From Pseudomonas shirazensis (GTDB lineage: Bacteria > Pseudomonadota > Gammaproteobacteria > Pseudomonadales > Pseudomonadaceae), in the NCBI RefSeq assembly GCF_014268785.2, contig NZ_JABWRD020000001.1, positions 757,001 to 821,000 on the forward strand: 64,000 nt of DNA. Direction: 5' to 3'. The notes under the pieces were generated by a model. The model was given only the letters and a program-made list of their open reading frames with translations, did not search any database and was not told where the DNA came from. Positions 1 through 8,921 of the stretch are shown here, in pieces (positions within the stretch are counted from its first letter, which is position 1; each line of letters opens with the position of its first letter). The position numbers and the translations under genes are program-made.

Positions 1-546
1 GTGGTCTCGAACAACTGCGGCGTCGATGGTTTCGGCCTGGGCATCCTCCTCGAAGAACGGCAGATCGCCAAGATGATCGCGTCCTATGTCGGCGAAAACG
101 CCGAGTTCGAGCGCCAGTTGCTCAGCGGCGAACTTGAAGTGGTACTGACCCCCCAAGGCACTCTGGCAGAGAAAATGCGCGCTGGTGGCGCTGGCATACC
201 GGCGTTCTTCACCGCCACCGGCTATGGCACCCCGGTTGCCGAAGGCAAGGAAGTGCGTGAGTTCAATGGCCGCAAGTACATCCTCGAAGAAGCCATCACC
301 GGCGATTTCGCCATCGTCAAAGGCTGGAAGGCCGACCACTACGGCAACGTGATATATCGCAACACGGCGCAGAACTTCAACCCGCTGGCCGCTACTGCCG
401 GCAAGATCACCGTGGTCGAGGTCGAGGAGATCGTCGAGCCCGGCGTGTTGCTGCCAAGCGAGATCCATACCCCAGGGATCTTCGTCGATCGTGTGATCGT
501 CGGCACCTTCGAGAAGCGCATCGAAAAGCGCACCGTCAAGGCCTGA
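1..546 (+). CDS. atoD: 3-oxoacid CoA-transferase subunit A, 5'-truncated by the window edge
   Basis: Alpha subunit of a heterodimeric family I CoA-transferase, which moves CoA between acyl-CoA and acetoacetate or a similar 3-oxoacid. The visible 181 residues start inside the conserved [12 protein letters not shown] segment and run to the normal C-terminus. Family members are about 230 residues, so roughly 50 N-terminal residues lie upstream of base 1, and the GTG at base 1 is an internal valine codon rather than a start. The beta subunit gene follows 34 nt later and an AtoE-type permease after that, which points to acetoacetate/butyrate use rather than the beta-ketoadipate pathway. PcaI is the main alternative family assignment. 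Confidence 0.9.
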   Translation: MVSNNCGVDGFGLGILLEERQIAKMIASYVGENAEFERQLLSGELEVVLTPQGTLAEKMRAGGAGIPAFFTATGYGTPVAEGKEVREFNGRKYILEEAITGDFAIVKGWKADHYGNVIYRNTAQNFNPLAATAGKITVVEVEEIVEPGVLLPSEIHTPGIFVDRVIVGTFEKRIEKRTVKA

Positions 547-580
547 ACGCCGCCCATAGAACAACAAAGAGATCCAGACC

Positions 581-1237
581 ATGGCACTGACCCGCGAACA
601 GATGGCCCAACGCGTCGCCCGTGAACTGCAGGATGGCTTCTACGTCAACCTCGGCATCGGTATCCCGACCCTGGTGGCCAACTATGTCCCCGCCGACATG
701 GACGTGATGCTGCAATCGGAAAACGGTCTGCTCGGCATGGGCGAGTTTCCCACCGAGAGCACCATCGATGCCGACATGATCAACGCCGGCAAACAAACCG
801 TCACCGCCCGCCGCGGCGCCTCGATTTTCGATTCGGCACAATCGTTCGCGATGATCCGCGGCGGCCATGTAGACCTGACCGTACTCGGCGCCTTTGAAGT
901 GGATGTGGAAGGGAACATTGCCTCGTGGATGATCCCCGGCAAGCTGGTCAAAGGCATGGGCGGCGCCATGGACCTGGTTGCAGGCGCCGACAACATCATC
1001 GTCACCATGACCCATGCATCCAAGGACGGCGAGTCCAAGCTGCTGTCGCGCTGCAGCCTGCCGTTGACCGGTGCTGGCTGCATTCGCAAGGTGCTGACCG
1101 ACCTGGCCTATCTGGAAATCGAAAACGGGGCATTCATCCTGCGCGAAACCGCGCCGGGCGTGACTGTCGAAGAAGTGATTGCCAAAACCGCCGGCAAGCT
1201 GATCGTTGCCGATGATGTGAAAGAAATGACCTTCTGA
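581..1237 (+). CDS. atoA: 3-oxoacid CoA-transferase subunit B
   Basis: Beta subunit of the same CoA-transferase, 218 residues, full length for the family. The SENGLLGMG motif near residue 46 carries the glutamate that forms the covalent CoA thioester in family I transferases. A purine-rich AAAGAGATCC stretch precedes the ATG. It is translated with the upstream alpha subunit (34-nt gap) and probably forms an alpha2beta2 enzyme activating acetoacetate to acetoacetyl-CoA. A thiolase and a 3-hydroxybutyryl-CoA dehydrogenase that could take this product further lie far away at 52-54 kb. PcaJ is the closest alternative name. Confidence 0.92.
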   Translation: MALTREQMAQRVARELQDGFYVNLGIGIPTLVANYVPADMDVMLQSENGLLGMGEFPTESTIDADMINAGKQTVTARRGASIFDSAQSFAMIRGGHVDLTVLGAFEVDVEGNIASWMIPGKLVKGMGGAMDLVAGADNIIVTMTHASKDGESKLLSRCSLPLTGAGCIRKVLTDLAYLEIENGAFILRETAPGVTVEEVIAKTAGKLIVADDVKEMTF

Positions 1238-1271
1238 TCGCCGCTGGTTTACCCCAGCCCCCTGTAGTGGT

Positions 1272-1313
1272 GGGCTTGCTCTGCAAAGGCTGACCCCTTT
1301 GCCGAGCAGGCCC
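1272..1313 (+). repeat. Long hairpin between atoA and atoE
   Basis: An interrupted inverted repeat sits in the 141-nt gap between atoA and atoE. GCAAAGG and CCTTTGC form an inner stem, and GGGC..GCTC pairs with GAGC..GCCC outside it. A T6 run occurs about 11 nt downstream rather than directly after the stem, so this is a weak terminator or a REP-like element rather than a standard intrinsic terminator. It could lower atoE expression relative to atoDA. Confidence 0.45.
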
Positions 1314-1378
1314 GTTGCTGCAGGTTTTTTGCGTGTGCCTTGAAATCCCCTGACAAGACCAATAAAAGGAAAACTACC

Positions 1379-2797
1379 GTGGCCGCTGAAATTCAGGATA
1401 GCCGCTCCGCCCGGTTCGCTCTGCGCTGCTCCAACTGGGCCGAGCGCTGGTTCCCCGACTCGTGGGTATTTGCCGCCTTGGCGGTGGTGCTGGTGTGCGT
1501 CGCCGCAATGGCCATGGGCGCCAAGCCGACCGACACTGCCAAGGCCTTTGGCGATGGTTTCTGGAGCCTGATCCCGTTCACCATGCAGATGGCCTTTGTG
1601 GTCATCGGCGGTTATGTGGTCGCCAGCTCACCGCCGGCGGCACGGCTGATCGATCGGCTGGCACGGATCCCGAAAAACGGCCGTTCTGCAGTCTGCTGGG
1701 TGGCGCTGATCTCGATGGTGGCGTCGTTGCTCAACTGGGGCCTGTCGCTGGTGTTCGGCGGCTTACTGGTAAGGGCACTGGCCCGCCGCACCGATCTGAA
1801 AATGGACTATCGCGCTGCAGGCGCAGCGGCCTACCTTGGCTTGGGCGCGGTATGGGCGTTAGGCTTGTCGTCGTCGGCGGCGCAGCTGCAGGCCAACCCG
1901 GCCAGCCTGCCACCGTCGATCCTGTCGATCACCGGCGTGATTCCCTTCACCGAGACCATCTTCCTTTGGCAGTCCGGCGTCCTGCTGGCGGCGCTGGTGA
2001 TCGTCTCGCTGATCGTGGCCTATGCCACCGCACCCGGCGCCAGCAGCGCGCGTACTGCCGAGCAATGCGGGATCGACCCCAGCTTCAGCGCGCCGCCGCC
2101 GGCGCCGCGTACCCGTCCCGGCGAATGGCTGGAACACAGCCCGGTGCTAACCTTGTTGCTGGTGGCATTGGCTGCTGGCTGGCTATATCAGGAGTTCGCC
2201 AGCAAGCCGGCGATTACCGCGATTTCCGGGCTCAATACCTACAACTTCCTGTTCATCATGCTCGGCGCTCTGCTGCACTGGCGGCCGCGCAGCTTTCTCG
2301 ATGCCGTGACCCGCGCGGTGCCGACCACCACCGGGGTGCTGATCCAGTTTCCCCTGTATGGCTCGATCGCCGCGGTGCTGACTCAGGTCAAGGGCATCGA
2401 TGAGCAGACTCTGGCTCATCATATCTCGACCTTCTTCGTGCAGATCGCCACGCACGACACCTATGCCTTGCTGATGGGTGTGTACTCGGCGGTGCTGGGC
2501 TTCTTCATCCCCTCGGGCGGCGGCAAGTGGATCATCGAAGCGCCGTACGTGATGCTGGTGGCCAACGACCTGCAGTATCACCTCGGCTGGGCGGTACAGA
2601 TCTACAACGCGGCCGAAGCCTTGCCCAACCTGATCAACCCGTTCTACATGCTGCCGCTGCTTGGGGTGCTTGGGCTCAAGGCGCGGGACCTGATCGGCTT
2701 CTCGTTCGTGCAGCTGCTGGTGCATGCGCCGTTGGTGCTGGTGCTGCTGTGGGCACTCGGCTCGACCTTGCAGTACACGCCACCGGTGATGCCGTGA
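1379..2797 (+). CDS. atoE: Short-chain fatty acid transporter, AtoE family
   Basis: Inner-membrane permease of the AtoE family, about 472 residues with roughly 12 hydrophobic segments, expected to import acetoacetate or short-chain fatty acids for the adjacent CoA-transferase. The polar-hydrophobic FIPSGGGKWIIEAP stretch near residue 390 is typical of the family. I chose the GTG at 1379 because AAAAGGA lies about 8 nt before it. A TTG at 1340 in the same frame would add 13 polar residues and has no clear ribosome site. The gene lies 141 nt after atoA with a hairpin between them. Confidence 0.9.
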   Translation: MAAEIQDSRSARFALRCSNWAERWFPDSWVFAALAVVLVCVAAMAMGAKPTDTAKAFGDGFWSLIPFTMQMAFVVIGGYVVASSPPAARLIDRLARIPKNGRSAVCWVALISMVASLLNWGLSLVFGGLLVRALARRTDLKMDYRAAGAAAYLGLGAVWALGLSSSAAQLQANPASLPPSILSITGVIPFTETIFLWQSGVLLAALVIVSLIVAYATAPGASSARTAEQCGIDPSFSAPPPAPRTRPGEWLEHSPVLTLLLVALAAGWLYQEFASKPAITAISGLNTYNFLFIMLGALLHWRPRSFLDAVTRAVPTTTGVLIQFPLYGSIAAVLTQVKGIDEQTLAHHISTFFVQIATHDTYALLMGVYSAVLGFFIPSGGGKWIIEAPYVMLVANDLQYHLGWAVQIYNAAEALPNLINPFYMLPLLGVLGLKARDLIGFSFVQLLVHAPLVLVLLWALGSTLQYTPPVMP

Positions 2798-2863
2798 GCG
2801 GGTCCGGGCACTTAAACGGTTAAACGCGGTCACAGCCGGGCACACATTTACTCAGGAGCTGTA

Positions 2864-3214
2864 ATGAAGAAGATTTCTCTGTGTCTCGGCGCCGCACTGT
2901 TGGCCGGGCTGGCGGGCTGCGCCGGCAATGACCACCTCGACACCAGCCGACTGACCAAAGTCGATGAAAACCACGCCAACCTCGAAGCGAACGGCGCGCG
3001 TTATACCCTCGACAGCTACATCATCCCGTTCAACCAGCCATACTTCATCAGCGTCCAGCGCGATGACGGCAAACCGCTGACCATCGCCGAGGCGGCAGCT
3101 GTCGCACAGCCGTACATCGAAACACGTGGCTGCACCCAGCCCGTGGCGCGTCGCCCGGATCTGGACAAGAGCAACGCTGCGAAAACCCAGTGGATCGTCG
3201 GCATCGAGTGCTGA
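2864..3214 (+). CDS. Small conserved lipoprotein
   Basis: 116-residue protein with a lipoprotein signal: KK at positions 2-3, a hydrophobic stretch, then lipobox LAGC with the lipidated cysteine at about residue 19. The mature domain of about 95 residues has no motif I recognise; it keeps a pair of cysteines (near RGCTQP and at the C-terminal IEC) that could form a disulfide. TCAGGAGCTGTA is a good ribosome site. No function can be assigned. The gene is single, with a hairpin terminator downstream. Confidence 0.8.
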   Translation: MKKISLCLGAALLAGLAGCAGNDHLDTSRLTKVDENHANLEANGARYTLDSYIIPFNQPYFISVQRDDGKPLTIAEAAAVAQPYIETRGCTQPVARRPDLDKSNAAKTQWIVGIEC

Positions 3215-3251
3215 TGACTGGCTGTTTGCTGTTGCGTTGAATCGACAACGT

Positions 3252-3280
3252 CTGCCTGACCTTGGTTGAGGTTCAGGCAG
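3252..3280. terminator. Hairpin between convergent genes
   Basis: CTGCCTGACCT and AGGTTCAGGCAG form an 11-bp stem with one bulged base and a TTGGTTG-type loop, placed between the lipoprotein gene (+) and the DHDPS-family gene (-), which converge here. There is no long T-run on either side, so it may act as a weak bidirectional terminator. Confidence 0.55.
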
Positions 3281-3315
3281 GCGCTTGTACAGGGTGTGGC
3301 TACCCGCTCAACCGC

Positions 3316-4200
3316 TCAGCGCAGTTGCGCCAACAGTTCCTGCAGTTTCTCGATGTTCTGTTGATCCAGAGCGAATACCGGCCGGCGTGGTTCACCCGCA
3401 TCCAGCCCGGTCAGGGTCAGGCCGGCCTTGACGGTAGCCGGTAAGCCGCCCTTGAGGATGAACTCAAGCAATGGCAACTGCCGGTAGAACAGCGTTTTGG
3501 CCTGTTCCAGGTCGCCCGCCAGTACCGCGTGGTACAGCTCCAGGTTGAGTTCCGGGATCAGGTTGCAGGCCGCCGTGCACCAGCCCTTGGCACCCGCTGC
3601 GAAGGATTCCAGCGCCAACGGGTTGCAGCCGTTGTAGAACGGCACCTGACCCTCACCGAGTACATGCAGCTTGTGCATCCGCTGAATATCACCGGTACTT
3701 TCCTTGACCATAGTGACGTTGTCGATCTCGCGCACGATGCGCAGGATCAGTTCGACCGGCATGTCGGTGCCGCTGGTGGCCGGGTTGTTGTAGAGCATGA
3801 TCGGCAGGTCTACCGAGGCTGCGATGGCGCGGTAGTGCTGGACAATCTCGCGCTCGCTGAGCTTCCAGTACGCAGTTGGTAACACCATCAGCGCATCGGC
3901 GCCATGTGCCTGGGCAAAACGGGCACGGCGGATCGCCCCGGTAGTGGTCAGGTCAGAGACGCTGACGATGCTCGGCACGCGCTTGGCAATGCTGCTCAGG
4001 CTGTACTCGGCGACCTGTTGCCATTCACTGTCGCTCAGGTAGGCGCCTTCACCGGTGCTGCCCAGCGGCGCGATCACGTGGACGCCACTGTCGATCAGGC
4101 GCTCGATGCACTGGCCGAGTGCAGGCAGGTCAAGCTGTTCGCCGGCATGGCTGAACGGGGTAACGGTGTAGCCGATGATGCCGTGGAATTGTGTAGTCAT
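3316..4200 (-). CDS. DHDPS/NanA-family aldolase (DapA-like), catabolic type
   Basis: TIM-barrel Schiff-base lyase of the dihydrodipicolinate synthase family, 294 residues. Visible motifs are GSTGEG for carboxylate binding (about residue 45), YNNP with the catalytic tyrosine (about 134) and MVKEST with the Schiff-base lysine (about 160). The ATG at 4200 (MTTQFHG) is preferred over a start at 4221, because family members begin in this way. Its operon partner is a class II aldolase gene 32 nt upstream, and the regulators beside it are catabolic types, so lysine biosynthesis is unlikely. Cleavage or formation of a 2-oxo acid is inferred; the substrate is unknown. Confidence 0.82.
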   Translation of the reverse strand: MTTQFHGIIGYTVTPFSHAGEQLDLPALGQCIERLIDSGVHVIAPLGSTGEGAYLSDSEWQQVAEYSLSSIAKRVPSIVSVSDLTTTGAIRRARFAQAHGADALMVLPTAYWKLSEREIVQHYRAIAASVDLPIMLYNNPATSGTDMPVELILRIVREIDNVTMVKESTGDIQRMHKLHVLGEGQVPFYNGCNPLALESFAAGAKGWCTAACNLIPELNLELYHAVLAGDLEQAKTLFYRQLPLLEFILKGGLPATVKAGLTLTGLDAGEPRRPVFALDQQNIEKLQELLAQLR

Positions 4201-4232
4201 GGTGCAAGGCTCCGCAAACAAGGCAGGGTTGA

Positions 4233-5015
4233 TCAGTTCAGGCAGTCTTCATGCTTACGCAGGCACTGGCGGGCGTAATAGTTGAAGGCAGCAGTGTGGC
4301 GTTTGGGCCGGTCGATCCAGTCGTGTGCCTCGCGGCCCAACGCGGGAGAGATTGGTTTGATGGTGCCGGCAGCCATCGCCAGCAATTGCAGGCGGGCGGC
4401 GCGTTCGATCAATTGGGCGTAGACGCAGGCTTGCTCGACGCTGGCACCGGTCGACAGCTGGCCGTGGTGCGAGAGCAGAATGGCGCGCTTGTCGCCCAGC
4501 GCGTTGCTGATCAGTTCGCCTTCTTCGTTGCCCACCGGGACACCAGGCCAGCTTTCGAGAAACGCGCAGTCCTCAAAAAGCGGGCACAGGTCCATGTGCG
4601 AGACCTGCAGCGGCACTTCAAGCATCGACAGCGCTGCGACATGGGTCGGATGCGTGTGAATGATGCAGTTAACGTCTGGACGGGCGCGATAGACCCAGCT
4701 GTGAAAACGGTTGGCCGGGTTTGGCATGCCTTGTCCTTCGAGCACTTCCAGGTCCTCGTTGACCAGCAGCAGGTTGCTGGCGCTGATCTCGTCGAAACCC
4801 AGGCCCAATTGTTGGGTGTAGAAGGTACCGGGTTGTGGCCCGCGGGCGCTGATTTGCCCAGCCAGGCCGGAGTCATGGCCGTGGTCGAACAGAATTCGGC
4901 AGGTCAGTGCCAGCTTTTCGCGCACGGTCCACGTATTATCGGCGAGCGAACTTTGCATCTGGGTCAGCGCCTGGCGCACCAGTTGCTCTTTGCTGTGTGA
5001 CAGGGTTGTGGCCAT
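4233..5015 (-). CDS. Class II aldolase/adducin family protein
   Basis: 260-residue protein with the class II aldolase/adducin fold. HTHPTH (about residue 115) and SHHG (about 175) supply the expected metal-binding histidines. Relatives are L-fuculose-phosphate-type aldolases, decarboxylases and epimerases acting on hydroxylated carbon acids. It is first in a two-gene operon with the DHDPS-family gene and is transcribed away from an XRE-cupin regulator; a palindromic operator lies in the shared 154-nt promoter region. The exact reaction cannot be read from the sequence. Confidence 0.82.
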   Translation of the reverse strand: MATTLSHSKEQLVRQALTQMQSSLADNTWTVREKLALTCRILFDHGHDSGLAGQISARGPQPGTFYTQQLGLGFDEISASNLLLVNEDLEVLEGQGMPNPANRFHSWVYRARPDVNCIIHTHPTHVAALSMLEVPLQVSHMDLCPLFEDCAFLESWPGVPVGNEEGELISNALGDKRAILLSHHGQLSTGASVEQACVYAQLIERAARLQLLAMAAGTIKPISPALGREAHDWIDRPKRHTAAFNYYARQCLRKHEDCLN

Positions 5016-5100
5016 GGGCGACTATCCTCTGTGGCGAATGATGAAGGTCAGCGGTCTGTGTTCGGCTGTGTGGTGTGGTCCGAGCTCGATGATGCAATTA

Positions 5101-5137
5101 ATGACACTAGATATCCTATATGACACAAAGTGTCATA
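5101..5137. promoter_or_regulatory. Palindromic operator in the aldolase/XRE-cupin divergent promoter
   Basis: TATGACAC-AAA-GTGTCATA at 5119-5137 is a perfect 8-bp inverted repeat with a 3-nt spacer. A further half-site, ATGACAC, lies at 5101-5107. The site is 32 nt before the XRE-cupin start codon and about 100 nt before the aldolase start. The simplest reading is the binding site of the XRE regulator itself, controlling both directions. The AT-rich, -10-like TATCCTATAT lies directly next to it. Confidence 0.7.
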
Positions 5138-5169
5138 AGCAACAGTGTTTCTTGGGAATACCGAAATTC

Positions 5170-5709
5170 ATGTCTATCCGATTGAAATTGCTGAGAAAAA
5201 AACTCGGTATCACGCTTGAGGTACTGGCTGACAAGGCCGGGATGACCAAAAGCTACCTGTCCAAAGTCGAGCGCGGGCTGAACACACCGTCGATTGCCAG
5301 CGCGCTGAAATTGGCGCGGGCGTTGAACGTTAACGTCGAGGAGCTGTTCTCTGAAGATGCCAGCGACCAGGCGCGCTACAGCCTGGTCCGCCAGGGCGAA
5401 CGGCAGGCCTTGGTCGGCAGCGGCGAGGGTCCCGGCTATGCCGTGCTGACCTCGCAGGTCGGCCAGCGCAGCCTGCTGCCGTTTCTGATCCAGCCGCCCA
5501 CCGAGTTCAGCGATCCGACCTTCAAGGAGCACCAGGGCGAGGAGTTTCTGTTCGTCCATAGTGGCCAGGTTGAGGTCGATTTCATGACCGAGCGGGTGCT
5601 CCTGGGGAAGGGCGATGCCTTGCATTTCAACGCCCAGACTCCCCACCGGCTGCGCTCGATTGGCCCGCAGCAGGCGCAGTTGCTGGTGGTCGTGCAGGGC
5701 AGCGAGTAA
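5170..5709 (+). CDS. XRE-family regulator with C-terminal cupin domain
   Basis: 179-residue transcription factor. An N-terminal helix-turn-helix (about residues 5-60, with AGMTKSYLSKVERG as the recognition region) is followed by a cupin_2 sensor domain (about 105-178, HQGEEFLFVHSG and DALHFNAQTPHRL). The start at 5170 is chosen because the protein then begins MSIRLKLLRKKLG, directly at the HTH; the open frame extends upstream to 4990 but crosses the divergent promoter. Proteins of this layout sense small ligands and usually control the next-door catabolic operon, here the aldolase/DHDPS pair. The AraC gene follows 11 nt later. Confidence 0.85.
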   Translation: MSIRLKLLRKKLGITLEVLADKAGMTKSYLSKVERGLNTPSIASALKLARALNVNVEELFSEDASDQARYSLVRQGERQALVGSGEGPGYAVLTSQVGQRSLLPFLIQPPTEFSDPTFKEHQGEEFLFVHSGQVEVDFMTERVLLGKGDALHFNAQTPHRLRSIGPQQAQLLVVVQGSE

Positions 5710-5720
5710 GGGGCAGGGCG

Positions 5721-6533
5721 ATGATCGAGGCCTCACGGTTCTGGCGCGATCCGGCATTGCCTTTCGTTGAAGCGCGCCGCGTGGGTGACGGCCGCCAGGT
5801 GTGTTACGCGGCACACTCCCATGAGAGCTTCTCGCTTGGAGTGATTACGGGTGGGCGCAGCAGCTACATGACCGGTGCGGTCAGTCATGAGGTGACTGCG
5901 GGCAGCACGGTGTTGATCAAACCGAGCGTGGTGCACAGTTGCAACCCAGTTGCTGGCGAGGCGTGGTCGTACCTGATGCTGTTTGTCGATATGCCGTGGC
6001 TGAGTGCGCAAGGCGTGCAGTTGCCAGAGGCAACCCTGAGCCATTCCCCAGCGCTGTACAGCCGGGTACTGCAGTTGTTCGCGAACTTGTTCGATGAAGC
6101 GACGGCCGAGCGCGAAGCCTTGCTCGCAGCTTTTTTTCGGGACTTGCCCGGCTATCTGCAACCTGCGGCAGCGACGCCCAGTGATGAGCATGCGCAATTG
6201 GAAGCTGGCGCAGCGTTCATCCGCACGCACCGGCAGGACCCGTTGACCCTCGCCGATATCTGCGCCGCTGCCGGATTGTCGCGGGCCTACCTGATTCGCG
6301 CCTTTCGCCAGCGCTTTGGGTTGACCCCGCATGGTTATCTGCTGGACCAGCGCGTGCAATATGCGCGTAGCCAACTGCGCCTGGGCCGGCCCATCGCCGA
6401 GGTGGCGGTGGACGCAGGCTTCGCTGATCAGGCGCATTTGCAGCGCGCGTTCAAGCGGCACCTGGCGGCAACCCCCGGGCACTACCGTAACGCCTCAGGC
6501 GCGCAGCAGCACCACAGCGCTGGCCACGATTAA
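5721..6533 (+). CDS. AraC-family transcriptional regulator with AraC_binding cupin
   Basis: 270-residue regulator with an N-terminal cupin-like ligand domain (about 20-150, HSHESFSLGVITGG) and two C-terminal HTH units (about 165-262, with LADICAAAGLSRAYLIRAF and the closing AFKRHLAATPGHYR). GGGGCAGGGCG precedes the ATG. It follows the XRE-cupin gene by 11 nt, so the two regulators are probably co-transcribed. The downstream end overlaps the convergent LysE gene by 39 bp. AraC proteins next to LysE exporters often control them, so either neighbour could be the target. Confidence 0.85.
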   Translation: MIEASRFWRDPALPFVEARRVGDGRQVCYAAHSHESFSLGVITGGRSSYMTGAVSHEVTAGSTVLIKPSVVHSCNPVAGEAWSYLMLFVDMPWLSAQGVQLPEATLSHSPALYSRVLQLFANLFDEATAEREALLAAFFRDLPGYLQPAAATPSDEHAQLEAGAAFIRTHRQDPLTLADICAAAGLSRAYLIRAFRQRFGLTPHGYLLDQRVQYARSQLRLGRPIAEVAVDAGFADQAHLQRAFKRHLAATPGHYRNASGAQQHHSAGHD

Positions 6534-7079
6534 TGCCGCCAGCAGGCGATTGAACAGGCGCAAGCGCTTCGGGTTGTCCAGATAGTGGCTGATCACACTG
6601 CCGGCCCACGCCCAGCTGGCGATCGAGACAAAGCAGATCGGCGCGTAGATTGCGCTGAACAGCCACAGCAGTGGCTGATCCCCGCCGGTATAGACGCCCA
6701 CGCCGGCAACGGCCGCCAGCCACGCCTTCGGGCTCAGCCACTGCATGGCCGCGCCTTGCCAGGCTGAGGGTGCCTGCTGCTGTTGTTCAGCCGCTAGTTC
6801 GCCGTCGTCGTGGGCCAGTTGCCAAGCCATATACAGCAGGAACAACACACCGCCCCCCAGCAGCAACTGGCCCAGCGCTGGCCAGCGCAGCAACAGCTGG
6901 TGCACACCCAAACCGCACAACAGCAGTAGCAAACAGAAACCCAGCGTCGCACCCGCGACATGGCCAAGGCTCGCCCGCAGGCCGTGGCGGGCGCCGCTGG
7001 CCAGGGCTACGATATTGACGGGGCCGGGTGAAATCGAGGCTGCCAGGGCAAAGGCAGCCATGGACAAGGACAGGCTCAT
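6495..7079 (-). CDS. LysE/RhtB-family amino acid exporter
   Basis: 194-residue inner-membrane protein with about six hydrophobic segments. It has the family-typical N-terminal SISPGPVNIVALASGARHG, where the PGP segment is conserved in LysE/RhtB exporters. The start at 7079 (MSLSLSMAAFALAAS) gives the usual family length; extending to 7172 would add a charged, non-membrane stretch. Efflux of an amino acid or similar metabolite is expected. The 3' end overlaps the AraC gene by 39 bp in convergent orientation. Confidence 0.85.
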   Translation of the reverse strand: MSLSLSMAAFALAASISPGPVNIVALASGARHGLRASLGHVAGATLGFCLLLLLCGLGVHQLLLRWPALGQLLLGGGVLFLLYMAWQLAHDDGELAAEQQQQAPSAWQGAAMQWLSPKAWLAAVAGVGVYTGGDQPLLWLFSAIYAPICFVSIASWAWAGSVISHYLDNPKRLRLFNRLLAALIVASAVVLLRA

Positions 7080-7349
7080 GAGCAGGATTCCAGAGTTGAG
7101 GTGCGCTGATCGTGCGCGCCCACCCGGCCTGCGTATTGAACCAAAGTCCCCTCTGGTTTGCCTCAGAAACACCTGTTACAGGTTTTGTAATAGTTTCCCG
7201 CTGTCAGAAAATACGACTGTAATTGTAGGATCTGCATCCCAATTTCCCATTCAGGTATCTATGAACACCTTCTCGGAGCCCCCCAGTTCCTGGTCGTCCC
7301 GGCCATCTTGCACCCCCTCCCGTAACACATCCCTTGTGAGTACCCGCTA

Positions 7350-8921
7350 ATGGAATGGCTTGCCGACCCCACGGCCTGGCTAGGCCTGTTAACGCTTATC
7401 GTCCTCGAGCTGGTGCTGGGTATCGATAACCTGGTGTTCATCGCCATCCTGGCTGACAAGCTGCCCCCGCATCAGCGCGACCGCGCGCGGGTGATCGGCT
7501 TGAGCCTGGCGCTGATCATGCGCCTGGGCCTGCTGGCGAGTATCTCGTGGATGGTCACCCTGACCGAGCCGCTGGTCGAACTCTTCGGCAAGACGTTCTC
7601 GGGCCGTGACCTGATCATGCTGTTTGGTGGTGTGTTCCTGCTGTTCAAGGCCACCATGGAGCTGCACGAACGACTGGAAGGGCACGTTGCGCAGTCCAGC
7701 GGCAGCGTCCGCCATTCGGCGTTCTGGCCGATCGTTGCGCAGATCGTGGTGCTTGATGCGGTGTTCTCGCTGGACGCGGTAATTACTGCAGTGGGGATGG
7801 TCGAACACCTGTCGATCATGATGATCGCGGTGATCTTCTCGATCGGTATCATGATTGTTGCCAGCAAGCCGCTGACCCGCTTCGTCAACGCCCACCCGAC
7901 CGTGATCATGCTGTGTCTGGGCTTCTTGATGATGATCGGCTTCAGCCTGACCGCAGAGGGTCTGGGCTTTCATATCCCGAAAGGCTACCTGTACGCGGCG
8001 ATTGGTTTCTCGATCCTGATCGAGCTGTTCAACCAGCTCGCCCGGGCTCGTCGCAAGCGCAGCCTGCAAGAACATCGCCCACTGCGTGAGCGCACTGCGC
8101 ATGCGGTATTGCGCCTGATGGGCGGTCGTCGGGTAGAAGCGGACGAAGTTGGTGAAGAGATTGCCGATCTGGTTGAGGGTGGTCAGGAGCAGGTGCTGTT
8201 CGATCGCCGCGAGCGGGTCATGATCAGCGGTGTGCTGAACCTTGCCGAACGGCCTATCCGCACGGTGATGACGGTGCGTACCGAAGTCGATGCGCTGGAC
8301 CTGGCACTGCCTGCCGAGAGCATTACCTTGGCCTTGGCCAACTCGCCATACTCGCGCCTACCGCTGATTCGTAACGGGCGTATCGAGGAGCCGCTTGGTT
8401 TCGTGCACAAGAAGGAGTTGCTCAAGGAGTACCTCGAGGGCAACAGACCTGACCTTGAGGCGATGGTGCGGGCGCCCCTGAATCTGCTGGAGAGCTTCAG
8501 CATCCTCAATGCGCTGGAGCAGATGCGCGGCCAGTCGACTCATATCGCCTTTGTGGTCAACGAATTCGGTGACTTCACCGGTTTGCTGACCATGACCGAT
8601 ATTCTTGAGTCGATTGCCGGTGAGTTGCCAGACGCCAGTGAGGTCGAAGGCCCGGCCATTGTCGAGGAGGCTGACGGCTTTGTGGTCAGCGGTGCCTTGA
8701 ACCTTAGCCAGGTGCAGGCGCGGACCGGCTTCAGTGCCCGCGCTACCGAGGACTACCAGACCCTCGCGGGTCTGGTGATGAGCTTGCTGGACCGCTTGCC
8801 GCGGGTCGGTGACTGTCTGGCCTGGAACGGCTGGACCATGACCGTGATTGCGGTGGAGGAGCGGCGCGTGCGCCAGGTGCGCCTTACACAGAGCGGCGGC
8901 GTTGACGGAGCAGGTGCTTGA
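7350..8921 (+). CDS. TerC-family membrane protein with CBS pair and CorC/HlyC domain
   Basis: 523-residue protein in three parts. An N-terminal TerC domain (about 5-205) has seven or so membrane segments and the acidic motifs LELVLGIDN and [11 protein letters not shown], whose aspartates probably bind metal. A CBS pair (about 290-425) and a CorC_HlyC transporter-associated domain (about 435-515) follow. This is the E. coli YoaE/YegH architecture. TerC relatives are manganese exporters or partners of secretion machinery, so metal-ion export is a reasonable but unproven role. The ribosome site is weak. The 3' end overlaps rarD by 38 bp. Confidence 0.85.
   Translation: MEWLADPTAWLGLLTLIVLELVLGIDNLVFIAILADKLPPHQRDRARVIGLSLALIMRLGLLASISWMVTLTEPLVELFGKTFSGRDLIMLFGGVFLLFKATMELHERLEGHVAQSSGSVRHSAFWPIVAQIVVLDAVFSLDAVITAVGMVEHLSIMMIAVIFSIGIMIVASKPLTRFVNAHPTVIMLCLGFLMMIGFSLTAEGLGFHIPKGYLYAAIGFSILIELFNQLARARRKRSLQEHRPLRERTAHAVLRLMGGRRVEADEVGEEIADLVEGGQEQVLFDRRERVMISGVLNLAERPIRTVMTVRTEVDALDLALPAESITLALANSPYSRLPLIRNGRIEEPLGFVHKKELLKEYLEGNRPDLEAMVRAPLNLLESFSILNALEQMRGQSTHIAFVVNEFGDFTGLLTMTDILESIAGELPDASEVEGPAIVEEADGFVVSGALNLSQVQARTGFSARATEDYQTLAGLVMSLLDRLPRVGDCLAWNGWTMTVIAVEERRVRQVRLTQSGGVDGAGA

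Noticed and set aside
7173..7349. Manganese (yybP-ykoY) riboswitch before the TerC gene
   Set aside because: TerC genes often have one, but I could not find the conserved internal loops or a terminator/antiterminator pair in this 177-nt stretch.
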